64,000 nt of DNA from Rhea pennata (taxonomy: Eukaryota > Chordata > Aves > Rheiformes > Rheidae): assembly GCF_028389875.1 (NCBI RefSeq), contig NC_084664.1, forward strand, positions 37,520,323 through 37,584,322, written 5' to 3'. The first letter of the stretch is position 1; each line of letters opens with the position of its first letter. The translations under genes were made by a program, and so were the position numbers. Below the pieces are notes generated by a model. It was not told the origin of the DNA. It did no database searches and saw only the letters and a list, made by a program, of their open reading frames with translations. Below, in pieces: positions 10,766 through 22,301 of this stretch.

Positions 10766-11958
10766 TTTATTCTTCTATGAGAACATAAACATCGTCTTTT
10801 TCACGCACAGCAGCATTACAATATTAATTTATTCCGATTTAAGGTAAGAACTAGATATAGCTAGAACTAACATTTATAATAACGATAGAATGCATTTGCT
10901 TAAAACAGTATCGGCATTTTCATAATAATAGACATTTATACATATCTGTATTTATAGTTTTTCCCCTTCTTTTTTTTCACCTATATGTTTGACCCTTTAA
11001 TGCATGTAACTTCACAGTATAAAGGAAGATGGACATATTCTTCCTTGCTATCGTAGACTCTGGCTCAGAAAATCCTCCTAATGTTCAGGATAGAAACTTT
11101 TGAGTAAAATTACTGAGGAAAAAGTGACTATTTTTTTCTCAAGGGGGAATGTTGTGTGCTTGTCATGTGTTACCAACGGTAACGTTATTTATAGACAAAA
11201 TTTCACTAATTCCACATATTTAAGCAAAACTACATTAAGTAAATATCTACAACCAGAAAGAGAGAGAGAGATTCAGAGGTAAGTGTCATAATTTAGTCCA
11301 TAAGCAACACGAACTCTTTTATACCTTTAAAGAGAAGAGATTTCATTTTCCTGGCCAATTTTAAAGCTGTATTATTGACTTTAAAGGGAAAGCAGAGGGG
11401 GAAAAAACACTCTTAACACTAGGTCCCATGAAGTCCTTTTAAAGTATGCCTGCATTTCATTATTGTAAGTCCTGCTTTTCCAAGGAAAAGAGGGGGGAGG
11501 GGGAGAAAAGGGAAACAGAGGGGGGAAAGCTGAGCATCCAATATATAGAGATACGGCAAGGCTTAAATTATGAATTCTGCAGCTACATACAGTCCAAGTT
11601 ACATCATCTATAATTTAAAAGAATGCACCTTTAACCGAGACTGTTTACTTTTCAGAGAGATATAGAGGGGGTAGATGATATTTGCAGCTCCTGAAATAAT
11701 ATTTCTTTGTTTCAAGCCTTAAAGAGGACAATTCAGACCCGGGGAAATCTGAAGGAACGAGGGAAGTTCATACATGGCATTTTGTGCATTAGCATGGCTT
11801 ACCCCCCCCCCCGCGCCCCCCGCCCCCAGAAGTAGCTATAAAGAGGTTAAGGACATACTGAGAATGTCTAAAATCGTTAATCCATACAGGTGCGGATGTC
11901 TACAGCCTAGGAAAATGATACTGGCTCTTTAAACCATAAAGATGTGTTTATAGGTTCA
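10766..11958 (-). other. HOXA10: HOXA10 3' untranslated region
   Basis: AT-rich sequence follows the HOXA10 stop codon on the minus strand. AATAAA signals lie at 10828-10833 and 10766-10771 and give a 3'UTR of about 1.1-1.2 kb. A C-rich run lies at about 11802-11826. No miR-196 seed match was seen, in contrast to HOXA9. Confidence 0.55.
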
Positions 11959-13024
11959 TCAAGAGAAATTAAAGTTGGCTGTGAGCTCCCGAATTCTATT
12001 CTCTCTGTTCATTTTCTTCAGTTTCATTCTGCGGTTCTGAAACCAGATTTTAACTTGTCTGTCTGTGAGGTGGACTGTGCGGCTGATCTCTAGGCGACGC
12101 TCACGAGTCAGGTACATATTGAATAGAAACTCCTTTTCCAGCTCGAGAGTTTGATGCTTGGTATAGGGGCACCGTTTCTTTCTGCCACTTTTTGCGGTTA
12201 GCCAGTTTGCTGCATTTTCTCCTTTTGAATTGCCTAGTTTTAAGAAAGTAAAAAAGGGACATTACTAGCGGGTACGAGGCAAAGAGCTGAGGAAGGAGAG
12301 GGTGGAAAGAGTGTGTGCGGATGCGCAGGGCTTCACTCTTCCAGCTGCGGCCCCGGGCATCGTTTAGATGAAGGGAGTCCGCGTGGGAACCTCGATTCCC
12401 TGGGCTTCAAAGTAGCTCTGAAAGGCCCGACAACTCGCTGGAAAAAGCTTGCCTCTGCCCCAAAACACAGGGGAGCCTCCGGCGGACAGTTCATCTCGGA
12501 TCCCCCCAAAACAGGATTTTACCGGCTTCCCCTCGGCTGCTCCCAGCCCACAGTTACCGGGAGGCGGCCTGGGGGCTGGTCTGGGGGCACTTCCTTCCCC
12601 CAGACACCTGTTTCCAAAAAAACAAAGCCTGCGGATCAGAACTTCGTAAGGGTGCTCTGGTGGCGGAAAACAAGGTGAGCTGCAGAGCCGGAGCCTCCCT
12701 GTCTCTAGTCCCCCTGCCTTCCCGGAAAGCTTCGCCCTGGCTCTCTGTTTCCAAACGATTTCGTGAGGGAAAACAAACAAACAACAAAAAAAAACCTCCC
12801 TTGCAGGGTGTTTATTTCTATTACTGAAACGGGATGGGAATGAATAATACCGATCCCTTGATGGCTCAGAGTGGTTCGTGGGTTTGGGGCTGACTCTCTA
12901 GTTGTTTTCTGCTTGCCTTTTGTTTTGCTCTTGTTATTTTCCAACGGGACGCCTAAAGGAATAACAGGGAGTCTGAAATGCGGCCAGAGAGAAGCGTCTG
13001 AAAAGTCTGCAGCTCAGGGAAGGG

Positions 13025-13058
<34 letters not shown>

Positions 13059-14489
13059 CTTGAGGATCAGAAAGGGAAATACACAGGCAAATGAATAAAT
13101 AACAACCCTGTTATCTAGAGTAGACGCTGAAGGATACTCGTGGTGCATTCATCAGTCTAATTTGATAGCAGTTCATAGACGGCACATTTCAGCACGGCTG
13201 TTATTCCGAAAAGCATTCTGGATCGTAAAATATAACTTACCGCGTTAATAGGTTTATTTATTGGCACTGCCTATTGCTTATTTTGGATGCCTTACAAATA
13301 TCTCTGTTATCTGGTAGGCACCTTCACATCACTGGGAAAAGATAGATCTTGTTTTCCTATATGTTTAAGCTGCATGCCGGCTAAAGTTGCCCACAGCGGA
13401 GGGTCTAAGCGTTTTTAACTATAGGATGTACATTAATTTTTACTGCAACCCTATGCCCGAATATTACAAAGTTCAGAAGGTCAGTCTGAGCAGCGCTTCT
13501 TGGCAGTCTGCAGGGCTGCTGGGATCCTCCTTTTGCACTGTGATGCCACTATGATCCTCAATTACTTTTCTCTCTCTCTTTTTTTTTCTTTTTTTCGTTC
13601 CTATCATCATCACCATAATGACCACCTCCACCACCACCACCATCATCATCATTGTTTGCTTACCTATGGGCTCTTTCTCAGGAGAGGCTTTGCTGCTCTC
13701 TGACGGAGCTGGCGAGAGCTCCTCTGCCGTCGAAGATGAAGCCTGAGTCTCTTCCTCCCTCTGGGAGACGCACGCCAAGGGGCTGGGGGAGCGCTCCTCG
13801 TCCTCGGTCCTCCCGGCGCCCGGCACGGAAGGCAGAGGCGGGGGCGCCTCGAAGCGGCCCGGAGGCCGCGGCGGGAAGGGGGCGGCGGCGGCGGCGGCGG
13901 GCCCCGCGCCGCAGCTCCGCGCCGCGCCGTACGCCTGCGACAGGCGGAAATAGCCCGGCACCGGCACCCCGCCGCCGGGGCTGGCCGAGCCGGCCTCGGC
14001 GCTCAGCCGCGGGAACGGAGCGGGCTCGGCGGCGGCCGAGCCCTTGGGGCATTTTTCTGAGTCATACAGGCAGTAGGAGTTCTCCTCTTTAATGTTTTGA
14101 GCAAAGGAGCACGAGGTGGCCTGCTGGCTCTCCGGCTCTTCCATGCGGCAGGACCGCGGGGGGTCTAGCCACACTTCCATGCCGGACACGTAGGGGTGCG
14201 AGGTGGGGACCATGCTTGGAGAAGTACCTTCATTGCGTTTGCCCAAAACGGGGAAAAGTCCGCAGCTTTGCAACCCGTAGGACAGATCGGACGCTTGTGG
14301 CAGGTAGATCCCACTGTTGGGATAGTAGCCGCCTCCGCCTCCGCCTCCGCCTCCTGCTCCCGCCGCTTCCCCTCTGCCCGAGCTGATCAGGGAGTCTACC
14401 AAAAAAGAGTTTGCAGCCGGGCTCTCTGAGCATGACATTGTTGTGGAATAATTTGGCGAAGGGAGCAGATAGCCCTTTCTGGCTGACAT
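11959..14489 (-). CDS. HOXA10: HOXA10 homeobox transcription factor (two exons)
   Basis: Exon 1 is 13664-14489 and exon 2 is 11959-12233, giving 366 residues (human 410). The start [14 protein letters not shown] and the following [20 protein letters not shown] are diagnostic of HOXA10. A run of about nine glycines follows near residue 46, and a run of six alanines lies in mid-protein. The donor is ATAG|GTAAGC and the acceptor AACTAG|GCAATTC; they join to [20 protein letters not shown]. Trp286 is the PBX-contact tryptophan. The homeodomain is residues 292-351 ([12 protein letters not shown] to MNREN), followed by the A10 tail [10 protein letters not shown]. Homeodomain helix 2 reads [10 protein letters not shown], where human has SRSVHLTDRQ. 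The protein is a nuclear factor for posterior axial, limb and reproductive-tract patterning. Confidence 0.97.
13028..13056. repeat. Poly(T) run, 29 nt, in HOXA10 intron
   Basis: An uninterrupted T run on the plus strand, so a long A run in the HOXA10 pre-mRNA. No transposon body adjoins it. Confidence 0.95.
13603..13656. repeat. GAT/GGT simple repeat beside HOXA10 donor
   Basis: Imperfect ATC/ACC triplets on the plus strand read as GAT and GGT on the transcript strand. The repeat starts within a few bases of the exon 1 splice donor. Confidence 0.9.
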
Positions 14490-14670
14490 TTCTTGTGCAA
14501 AACATGCTGAATATGATTAGAGATACCCCCGCACCACGGCAAATGCTTGCAGCCAATGGAAACCCGGGCCTCCCCAGCAACCCCTCCCAGTCTGGTTTCG
14601 TATGCACGGAGCTGCTCTCAGGTCGACCTCTGAATTTGGGATATATATGTATATAAATGTGCGATATGGA
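14490..14670 (-). promoter_or_regulatory. HOXA10: HOXA10 proximal promoter
   Basis: A TATATA-rich stretch lies at about 14640-14658, some 150-170 bp upstream of the ATG. An inverted CCAAT box lies at 14552-14557. Unlike HOXA9, HOXA11 and HOXA13, there is no CACGTG at about 130-150 bp. The transcription start is inferred. Confidence 0.5.
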
Positions 14671-15779
14671 TTTCTGTACACACACGCGCGCACACTTCGT
14701 GCACATGTGTGTGTGCCTGCGCCTGTGCGGAGAACTGCGCTCCGGCAAAGCGCACAGAGCGCGTTTTGGTGGCACTTACTCCAAGTTTCGCTCCCCTGTT
14801 ATCACACGCACCACTATAAAATAGCCAGGCGGTCTTGATGTTTATTATACCTAGGATGAAGCGGTATACAGATGAAGCTTTTATTATCACTTCTATTCCC
14901 GCAGTCGGGCTTTCGAGAAGCAATGTATGCTCACCTCACTGCACAGCCTATGTTTGTCACGAAATTAATAAAGCCACGGCACCCCCTGCTTTGCATGCCT
15001 AGGTTCTGCGCGTTTTATTTGATTGTCTCATTTTTAAGAAATAAAAGACATGTTATTGTTTATCATGGATCATTGGAAACTGTAAACGGGCCTCGTGTCG
15101 CTAGCATTAAGCTACTGATGAATGGGCTGTTTCCAACCTAACATCACCACCAAAACCCCAGGCTAGACTTAAATTTACTAGAAATAAAATGTTCGCTGCT
15201 GCGCTGAAGAATCTATTAGGAACCGATGCCACTCTGGGAGGATTGATTGTGTGGCTGCAGCTTCCAAAGCTTTAGTTAACGCTGGACTCTTCCCGAGGTC
15301 TGATCGCCACTTAAAATATAAAGCCAGACATATGCCACAGAAAGAATCCAGACGTGAGCAGTTCAAATGGATTCTCACAGGATGCTACACACCCTGTTTA
15401 TTGATGTGTTTATATTTGGGCGATCATTTTTATGTCCCCCCTCCCCATTTGGATCATTCACTTTTCGTCTCTTCAAAAGCACCGTCTCTTTCACAAGCAA
15501 AGTACTAAATAATGGAAAGAATAAGTAGATGAATCCAGAGATACTAGACATCTCTGTCCAGTCAATGTGCAATTGTGGCGGAGCTAGCAGACAGATAGCA
15601 GACAGACAGGCATGCAGACAGAGAGACAGATAGATTTTCTAATGAATCGCTAAATGATCCTTGCTTTCACTTCCCCATCATCTCTCGCTTATGCTATTCC
15701 GAAGTCGTCTAACTGCCTGGCCCGGAGGATTAAGGGTTCTTTAGTCGAAACAGTCTGGGGCTGCTCAGGGCTTTCCCAG

Positions 15780-16145
15780 CGTCTGCTCCCCATCCCTGCC
15801 GCCGAGCAGGGCTGGCGCCCCCGTTTCAGCCCCTCCGCCCGGAGGACCGCGGTGGCCTGGGCTCTGCTTCCAGAAGGGGGGGCGGGGGTGGCCAGAGGGG
15901 AGGGAGAGGTCGGAGCCGGGGTGGGGGGAGCCTTTGGCAACCGAGGCCTGCCGGGGCCGTGCCGGGGCTGCTGCCCGCCGCAGGCGGCTGTCCGGAGGCT
16001 GCTGCCGCCCCGCAGCGCGGCCGCGGCTCCGGCGCGGCGGGCGGCGCGGCCCCGCTCCGCGCCGCTCCGCGCCGCTCCGCTCCGCTCCCCTTGGCGTTCA
16101 CACGGCCCAGCAGCACTGCTCCCGCTGCCAGCCCCGGCGGTGCTC
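15780..16145. promoter_or_regulatory. CpG island 1.3 kb upstream of HOXA10
   Basis: The block is GC-dense and includes short GCTCCGC tandem units at 16058-16085. It may be an upstream HOXA10 promoter. Direction and start site are not shown by the sequence. Confidence 0.5.
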
Positions 16146-16164
16146 GGGCCGCTTCCCCTCCAGC

Positions 16165-16190
16165 CTATCGATCTGTCAAGCCTCACGTGG
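16165..16190. promoter_or_regulatory. MEIS/PREP-type site next to an E-box
   Basis: CTGTCA (TGACAG on the minus strand, the TALE factor core) lies at 16173-16178, just after ATCGAT. CACGTG follows at 16184-16189. The pair sits at the edge of the CpG island. MEIS binding here is inferred. Confidence 0.4.
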
Positions 16191-16229
16191 TTTCCCATTT
16201 TAGTGGTTGCCTCCGACAAGCAAATTCTT

Positions 16230-16231
<2 letters not shown>

Positions 16232-16267
<36 letters not shown>
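16232..16267. repeat. Poly(T) run, 36 nt
   Basis: A pure T homopolymer after the CpG island, followed by C-rich sequence. No SINE or LINE body adjoins it. Confidence 0.95.
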
Positions 16268-16268
<1 letters not shown>

Positions 16269-19200
16269 TTGTTTTTCCCCCCGCATTTTGACATTCCACT
16301 AGACAAGTTATTCTGAAACGTGCTGAAGACAGCGGGACGCAAATGTGAGTTTCCGTAGGCAAGTTAAGCTGGTGGGGCCCTCCCTAGGCTGCGTCCTTGT
16401 CAGATGGAAACGCTGGAGCAGAGAGAGGTTGTAACAACTTGGCAATACCCATAAAACCTTTATGGAAAGGCGTCTTATTTTTCCAGTGTTAGCAAATGCG
16501 CGTTATAGCACAGCTTACTTATGAGTGCTAAGCGGGTCTTGCCTGTCGGATGCGGTGATAGGAGTAGCTCCAACAGCCTATAGAAACCCTTCGATTTTTC
16601 CCGCATTTCCTTCTGTAATGTTGTTTGTATTTCCCAAACCCGACTTGCCCCACAATGTGTTAATGTGTGATGGACAAACCCTTATCAGATTCCTATGAGG
16701 GCCATATCACTGCTAACAAAATTAATACCATATAAGGAACCATTTTATTGGCTAGTATACAGGAAAGCTATTATCAATAGGCTTAACGTTATAAATACAG
16801 ATCTAAATAAAATGAAATGTGAGCCCGAACTCCACGTTCCAAATACATTTCTCTACACAAGTCAGGTATAAAAATTACTCCGGGGAAGTCCGCTCTTGCG
16901 GTATGTTTATTTTGCATTTGCCAAATTAAATAGAAATGGATTGCAAACCTAAAACCCATACGGAATCGAGGAGTAACACTTGAAATCCTTCCAAAGCTGT
17001 TTTTAAAATAAGCAGCTCTCTTTTAAAAATTGGATTAAAGGGGGAAAAGGCCTATAAAATTACGTTACAATCCTCGTCAGCCTAAAAAAAAATAAGACTC
17101 AAAACGTATCGGAACAAATACGAGTTGGCTTCTCCTTCCTCTTTGAAAGCTGATGCAGAGAAATCAGACAAAAGACACAGTGGCTAGTGGTATTCGGAAG
17201 AAGAAAACTATTTTTTTTTTACTTAACTTTTCTTCCGCCCCCCTATAGGTTTTGTGGCAAAAGATTCGCCATGCACGGGCTCAGTTTTAGCTCTCGGTTA
17301 CTTTGACCGAAAGGAGAGTGCCTGGGTCTTGCAGAAGCTGCCATCGGAAGAAACGGTCTGTGCCCTTTTTTGTTTTGTTTTGTTTATAATAATGAGCAGT
17401 GTTGGTTTGATGGTCAAGGCACTCCGTCTAGATCATGAACTCAGCTCGGCGGTGTATTATTCTTTCTTTCTTTAATCGCTAACAAGGCCAAGGCAAATAG
17501 TAACCAGCATCATCAAACCCAGTGAAGTAAAACTAATAATGTTCGCTTGATTCTTAACTATAAAAGATAATGGTCAATTCTGACTAAACTGAGCTAATTT
17601 GGCACGCTTTGTGTGTAGCTACCGCGTTTCCAGCGGTTAGCAATGCGTCCCTTGGAGCTTAACCCCTATTTAAAAGAATTTTTAAAGAATATTGTGGACG
17701 CCAGGGGACAAAAGATACTTTCTTTTAAATTCTACTTTTGTAAGTAAAGCTATCCGAGGGTCCATAAATTCGAGCAAATAAAATTCTTATAAATATCAAA
17801 ACCAGAAATAAGGTGGTTTCGGGCGAATCTAAATTCATGGCGTACATTGACAACACTATCAAAATAAAACTTTATTGATCTAAGAAAAATATAATAGATG
17901 CATTAATAGAGTTGTTAACCTGCTTTATTGGTTTGACTAAAATTAAAAACAAAAAGGGAATAAATAAAACCCGACAGCTCAGCTTATGCAAACTCTGGCT
18001 GGAAATTTCAAAATGCATCATGTTAAATCATGATTTATCCATTTATTATACCCTGTATGGACCAAAAGATACTACATTGTTAATCAAGAGACGCATATTG
18101 TAGGCTAATTAAAATATGTTCTCATTTATAGACATGGGAAAACTGCAATCTGTAAAAATGTAAATGGTCTTGCAGTTTGTTATAGGAGTGCATGCGCCGC
18201 CTATCTGAGGATATGGCTACAGATTGCATTTTATACTTCGCCAAAAAATTAATGCAATCAGAGTATAGTTATTTAATATTGGAACTGTCAGTTGTCAGGA
18301 ACGTGCATGTGTGCCAAAATATATTTTTTTTTCTTTTTCCCTGGATTTGCTCCAAAGAAGGCGGAATTCGAACAGGAGGTTTAGGATCTGCGTCCGTGCC
18401 AAGTTAGGTGACAAGTGACGGCTCCACTAATTTTATCTTTACTAGAAATTCTTTCAAAATGGGGGGGTGGCTTGTTGTGGCGTATTATTCTGTTAAAAAT
18501 TAGGGTGAGATTTAATTTTATTCTAGCTATTCCAGCCATCCAGAGGCCTGTTCTCCTAAATATATTTTATACTATATGTGCATCATTTTACTCATTTGGA
18601 TTCGGAACATATTTTGCAAGTAATTCTGGCGAGCTCCGAATTCTAGTATGCAGGGAAACAAAATACCACCCAAATAATTTAGTAAGGGTTTATCTCGTCG
18701 TCATTCCTACGTCTCTGTTAAGAAGAACGGTGATTCCTATTGTCTGTATAGCCTTAAATACCGTCCAGAAGCAACAGTGATATCAGGTTATTCATGTATG
18801 GGTAAAATCTTAAATTTATGGGCCTGTCTTTTAGGTGTACCCTTATTGAGAGAAATTAGCCATACAGCTATATTAAGCATTTGGAACTGTATCACTTCTC
18901 CCCTTTTTGTGGCAGTCTTTTCTTTAAATAAGATCTGGATACAAAAATAAATATCTTTCGGGGGTTGCATTATAGCTTGTCTCTCAGACACATACGTTGG
19001 CCTGAAGTTTCGATTTTTAGAGCCTTTAATGAAAACATTATGACAACAACAACAAAAAAAAAAAAAGACAACAAAACACAAACCCCAAAAGCTTATGAAA
19101 AAGCCTCCCAGGGGTTTGCATGTGGTATGTGAACTGAAGTTGAGTACACGATTAATTAAACACAGTGTAGACACTGAGCTGGCTTCGCCTCTTCCCTCCA

Positions 19201-19303
19201 AAACATGCAAACCCAAATCATGTGAAATAATAAACAGTTATTGTAAGAAGCAAGCTTGTTTTTTTAAAATATTATCCTATGACCGCGGCCGTCAGTAAAC
19301 AAT

Positions 19304-19323
19304 TCGTAACCAGAGGGCGCTTT
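19304..19323 (+). promoter_or_regulatory. Likely CTCF site between HOXA10 and HOXA11
   Basis: AACCAGAGGGCGCT at 19308-19321 matches the ACCAGRGGGCGCT half of the CTCF consensus on the plus strand; only the outer CC pair is missing. CTCF boundaries are well known within mammalian HOXA. This is one of the best matches in the window. Confidence 0.5.
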
Positions 19324-20034
19324 AACTGCTGCTGGGGGCCCTTTGATTTATTCTGTTGAGCATTGAATGGGGCAGGGAAACAACAAGGGGAAAAATAAAT
19401 ATTTGATCAAATATGCTGAGTTTAACTTGACTGGTGTAAAATGAAATTTAGCAAAGGGTCCCTCGGCAATTGCCCTGCTCCTCCTTGAGACGTGACTTCT
19501 TAAGCCCTGACACTTCCGAGGAGAGGTCAAAAGAGATCAAAATCCCCGAGCTTTTAATGGAACATCTTTGATGAAATCGATAGGTTCCGATAACCATCTC
19601 AAAACTGCTCTCTACTGACCGAACATGTGCTTTTAACTATACTTTCAACAGTTTCTTGTAAGCACAGATTGAAAGGACATTTTCTTAAAAAAATACTGCA
19701 GGCATGTTCCATTAGTTTACAAATGAAGGCGCGCAGGGGAACAAGGACAAAATGATCCCCTTTTCGGACAGATATTTAAATATTGCATACTCTCTCGAAA
19801 GAAATGCGTGGATTAAAATATGCAGTCAAACCTGTATGTCCATATAACACCATCTCCCCCCTTCTTCTCAAATGGAGACATAAGAAAAACATGTGAAACT
19901 TTTATGGGCGAGAAAAGTAACCTAGAGTTAGAGATACTCGTAGCGAGGATAGAGTTTCAAAGCTACAACCCAGAGCAGCCCCCAGCACATGAGAATGTGT
20001 GACTATTGTTTGTTTACAACACTGGTGCTATTTG

Positions 20035-20035
<1 letters not shown>

Positions 20036-20067
<32 letters not shown>

Positions 20068-20068
20068 T
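20036..20068. repeat. (GATA)8 microsatellite
   Basis: Eight uninterrupted GATA/ATAG units. Confidence 0.95.
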
Positions 20069-20668
20069 CCAAATCTGTTTTTACCAGACTATTGACTTAA
20101 TATGCAACCAAATACGTAGTTTTAGCATAAGTACGTCAAACTTTGTTTGCCACAATCTGTGTCCAGCTGCGATGAAACAACTAGACTTAAAGTTACCAAA
20201 CTACCCTTATTGAACTACAGTTCAAGTCCAATAAGATCGTCAGGATTGTCTGTCATTTGCAGTCTGTGCTGCCATAGATCTATTTGATTGAAGACACCTA
20301 CTGTTCCACACATAAATGTCAAGTTTCATAATATTTCCAGTGCTACGATTTTTATAACTGGAAGAAATCTACAAGTTTCTCTGAAAAAAAAAATATTTCC
20401 AGATAACGTGGATTTTCCACGCCGCTGGCCAAAACTTTACGAAGAGAAAGAAAAAGGTCAACTGAAACTCAGAAAGTTCCTTAAATATTGTTTCACCTCG
20501 TAAGTTTAATCATCAACTTTTTGAACCGCTTCCCCTCCCTATGGTTCTCTTCCAAAGTGCTTAATTGAAACAAAGTCGAAGCTGGGGCCATCCAAACTCT
20601 CTAAGAACCACTCTGATAACAGCACATTCCTCTCATTGCTCCACGCAGGGTACAGAGAAAGCACTTAC

Positions 20669-21050
20669 CTTCGTGCATTGCCCACCCCAGAGCCAAGCGG
20701 CTCTAACTCCTCAGACAGGCCTTGGGGAAGGTTTCGCTGGGGTTCACAAACGAGCCAGCGGTCGCCGCTACTTGTGCAAACCCTGGCCCGGAAAGTGAAA
20801 TAATTTAACGTGCGGCTCCTAGGATGTAAAGTGAACAAAGGCCAAGATTTTCCAGGGCTGCTCCCCTCGCCCGGGGCGGCTTTGACATTGATCTGAAGAT
20901 CGCCATCTCGTGGCAAGCCGGGCCCTGCGCCGCCCCGGCCCGGGCCCGGCCCCGGCCCCGGCCCCGGCCGCGGCCCCGCGGCGGGCAGCGCCGGCCCCGC
21001 GGCGGGGCGGCCGCGGCCCCGCTGTGCGGATCTCCTTCCCAGCCGCGCAG
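20669..21050 (-). ncRNA. Candidate distal first exon of HOXA10 transcripts
   Basis: On the minus strand a TATA-type CTATAAA (21076-21082) precedes a CpG island (about 20870-21070), and the exon would end at a perfect donor, CACGAAG|GTAAGTGC (donor 20668 downwards). It lies about 6.2 kb upstream of the HOXA10 ATG and about 1.2 kb past the furthest HOXA11 poly(A) signal. In mammals long HOXA10 transcripts start in the comparable interval. The exon would be noncoding or an alternative leader. An open frame crosses it but is low-complexity (Gly-Pro repeats), with no recognisable domain. Start site and downstream acceptor are inferred. Confidence 0.5.
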
Positions 21051-21095
21051 ACGCGGCTGCGCAACCTCCGCGGCGTTTATAGCCGGGCATTCGGC
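20870..21095 (-). promoter_or_regulatory. Distal CpG-island promoter, HOXA10-HOXA11 interval
   Basis: This CpG-dense block has a TATA-like box at its upstream edge for minus-strand transcription. CATAAAAAG on the minus strand near 21124-21130 is a second possible TATA element. The GGGGCC repeat inside it is listed separately. Confidence 0.5.
20938..20972 (-). repeat. GGGGCC-type repeat
   Basis: On the minus strand there are three GGGGCC units flanked by GGGCCC units. The guanine runs with CC spacers fit a G-quadruplex pattern. The repeat lies inside the candidate distal HOXA10 exon, in the sense orientation. Confidence 0.85.
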
Positions 21096-22301
21096 ATATG
21101 CAAGCGGACGAGTCACGGACACTTTTTATGGCCACATTGTCACAGCGGCACAGAGGATGAGATTTTATTGGGCTAGGAAATCAAACCCCAACCAGAGAAA
21201 CTCCATGGTTTAACTGTCTCCAGGATTGGCTATGAATGCCAGTTAATTTTTAACCAGGAAAGGAAGCTTTCTTGCTAAACTTTCATTGCCATTCAGCTCT
21301 TCAGCTCTCCATCCATTCCTCTGTCTCTCCCCGGCCGCCTGCCTGTGTCTGTCCATCCGTCCACCTCTTTTTAACGTGCGTGCCACTGTAGCACGCCAGA
21401 CAAACAAACAAACAAGCAAAGTCCGCTTTTCCCCCCCTCGCTTTTTTAACATTTCCTTTGGCTAGACGTTGTCTGACTGGGTGGCAGTTGTCAACAAAAG
21501 CCCAAAGTCAGTAAGTCCTTCACCTCAAGGTTATGGGTGATGTCCAAGCAATACAGAAGTTCAAAGCCAGTAAACAATACGAAAACAGAATGTACTTTCT
21601 TTTCCTGATTAGAATTAGGGTCAACATTAAAGATTCAAACACTCTTCCCAAAACACATTTCCATCTCAGCTATTGTTTTCTTTGGGGTTCCCCCCCTTCT
21701 AACTTTCTCCCTGTACGCCCACCCCCACCCCCTCAGCCCACCCCCGCCTTGCCTTGGAGATCAAGGACAATTTCAAACAGACCATTTCCACCACACCGCC
21801 ATGCGGAATTTTTTTTCAAAGACAACAATTTTCTTAGGGCTCTCACGCTACTAAACACACACAGCGGCCCGCTTGTACCTTTGCTTTGGTGGAGGCATTA
21901 TAAAATATGCCCCAGCCGCTACGGCCACTACCAGCAATTCAAAAGTAGCTCTCCTGAACACATGTGGTCTGAAGCAAACAGCAATGTCACATCAACCCCC
22001 GGAACACAAGACCTTTCCCTGCCTGCTTCGTACAAAGGATAAGGCAAGGGCTATTCATGTAGTGAGATATGAATATTCTTTATTTCCATTTTTTCCCTCT
22101 GTAACTCGCTCAAAAGATGCTTGAGCAAGGTTGGGTTCACTTGTTCATTCCCCACTAAAACGTGAAGATTCATAAAGGAATCATAATTAGTCCCAAATGA
22201 CTAAACAAGGCCATGAAGAATTTCGGATCCTAAACTTACATCATATAAAGTAATATGCAGTAAGGTAACACCAGAGTAAAAATATAAAGTTTCCATTTTT
22301 T
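21096..22301. other. Intergenic DNA between distal HOXA10 promoter and HOXA11 3'UTR
   Basis: No gene is seen. TTTTATTGG at about 21162 is a posterior-HOX motif. A C-rich stretch lies near 21690-21750. The rest is unremarkable. Confidence 0.5.

Larger units (their letters stand above)
12234..13663 (-). other. HOXA10: HOXA10 intron 1
   Basis: This 1430-bp GT-AG intron carries a 29-nt T run (13028-13056) and a GAT/GGT simple repeat starting about 5 nt after the donor. It also has a second minus-strand donor-like sequence, CG|GTAAGT, at about 13240, preceded by a posterior-HOX motif TTTATTGG near 13258. The second donor could belong to an intron-initiated HOXA10 transcript, but this is unproven. 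Confidence 0.85.
14671..20662. other. HOXA10 upstream region
   Basis: No coding exon is recognised in 6 kb. The stretch holds a CpG island (about 15780-16145), a MEIS-type and E-box pair (16173-16189), a 36-nt T run, AT-rich DNA with TTTATTGG posterior-HOX motifs near 16745 and 17922, a strong CTCF-like motif at 19308-19321 and a (GATA)8 run. It would be intron if transcription starts at the distal promoter near 21.05 kb. Confidence 0.5.
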
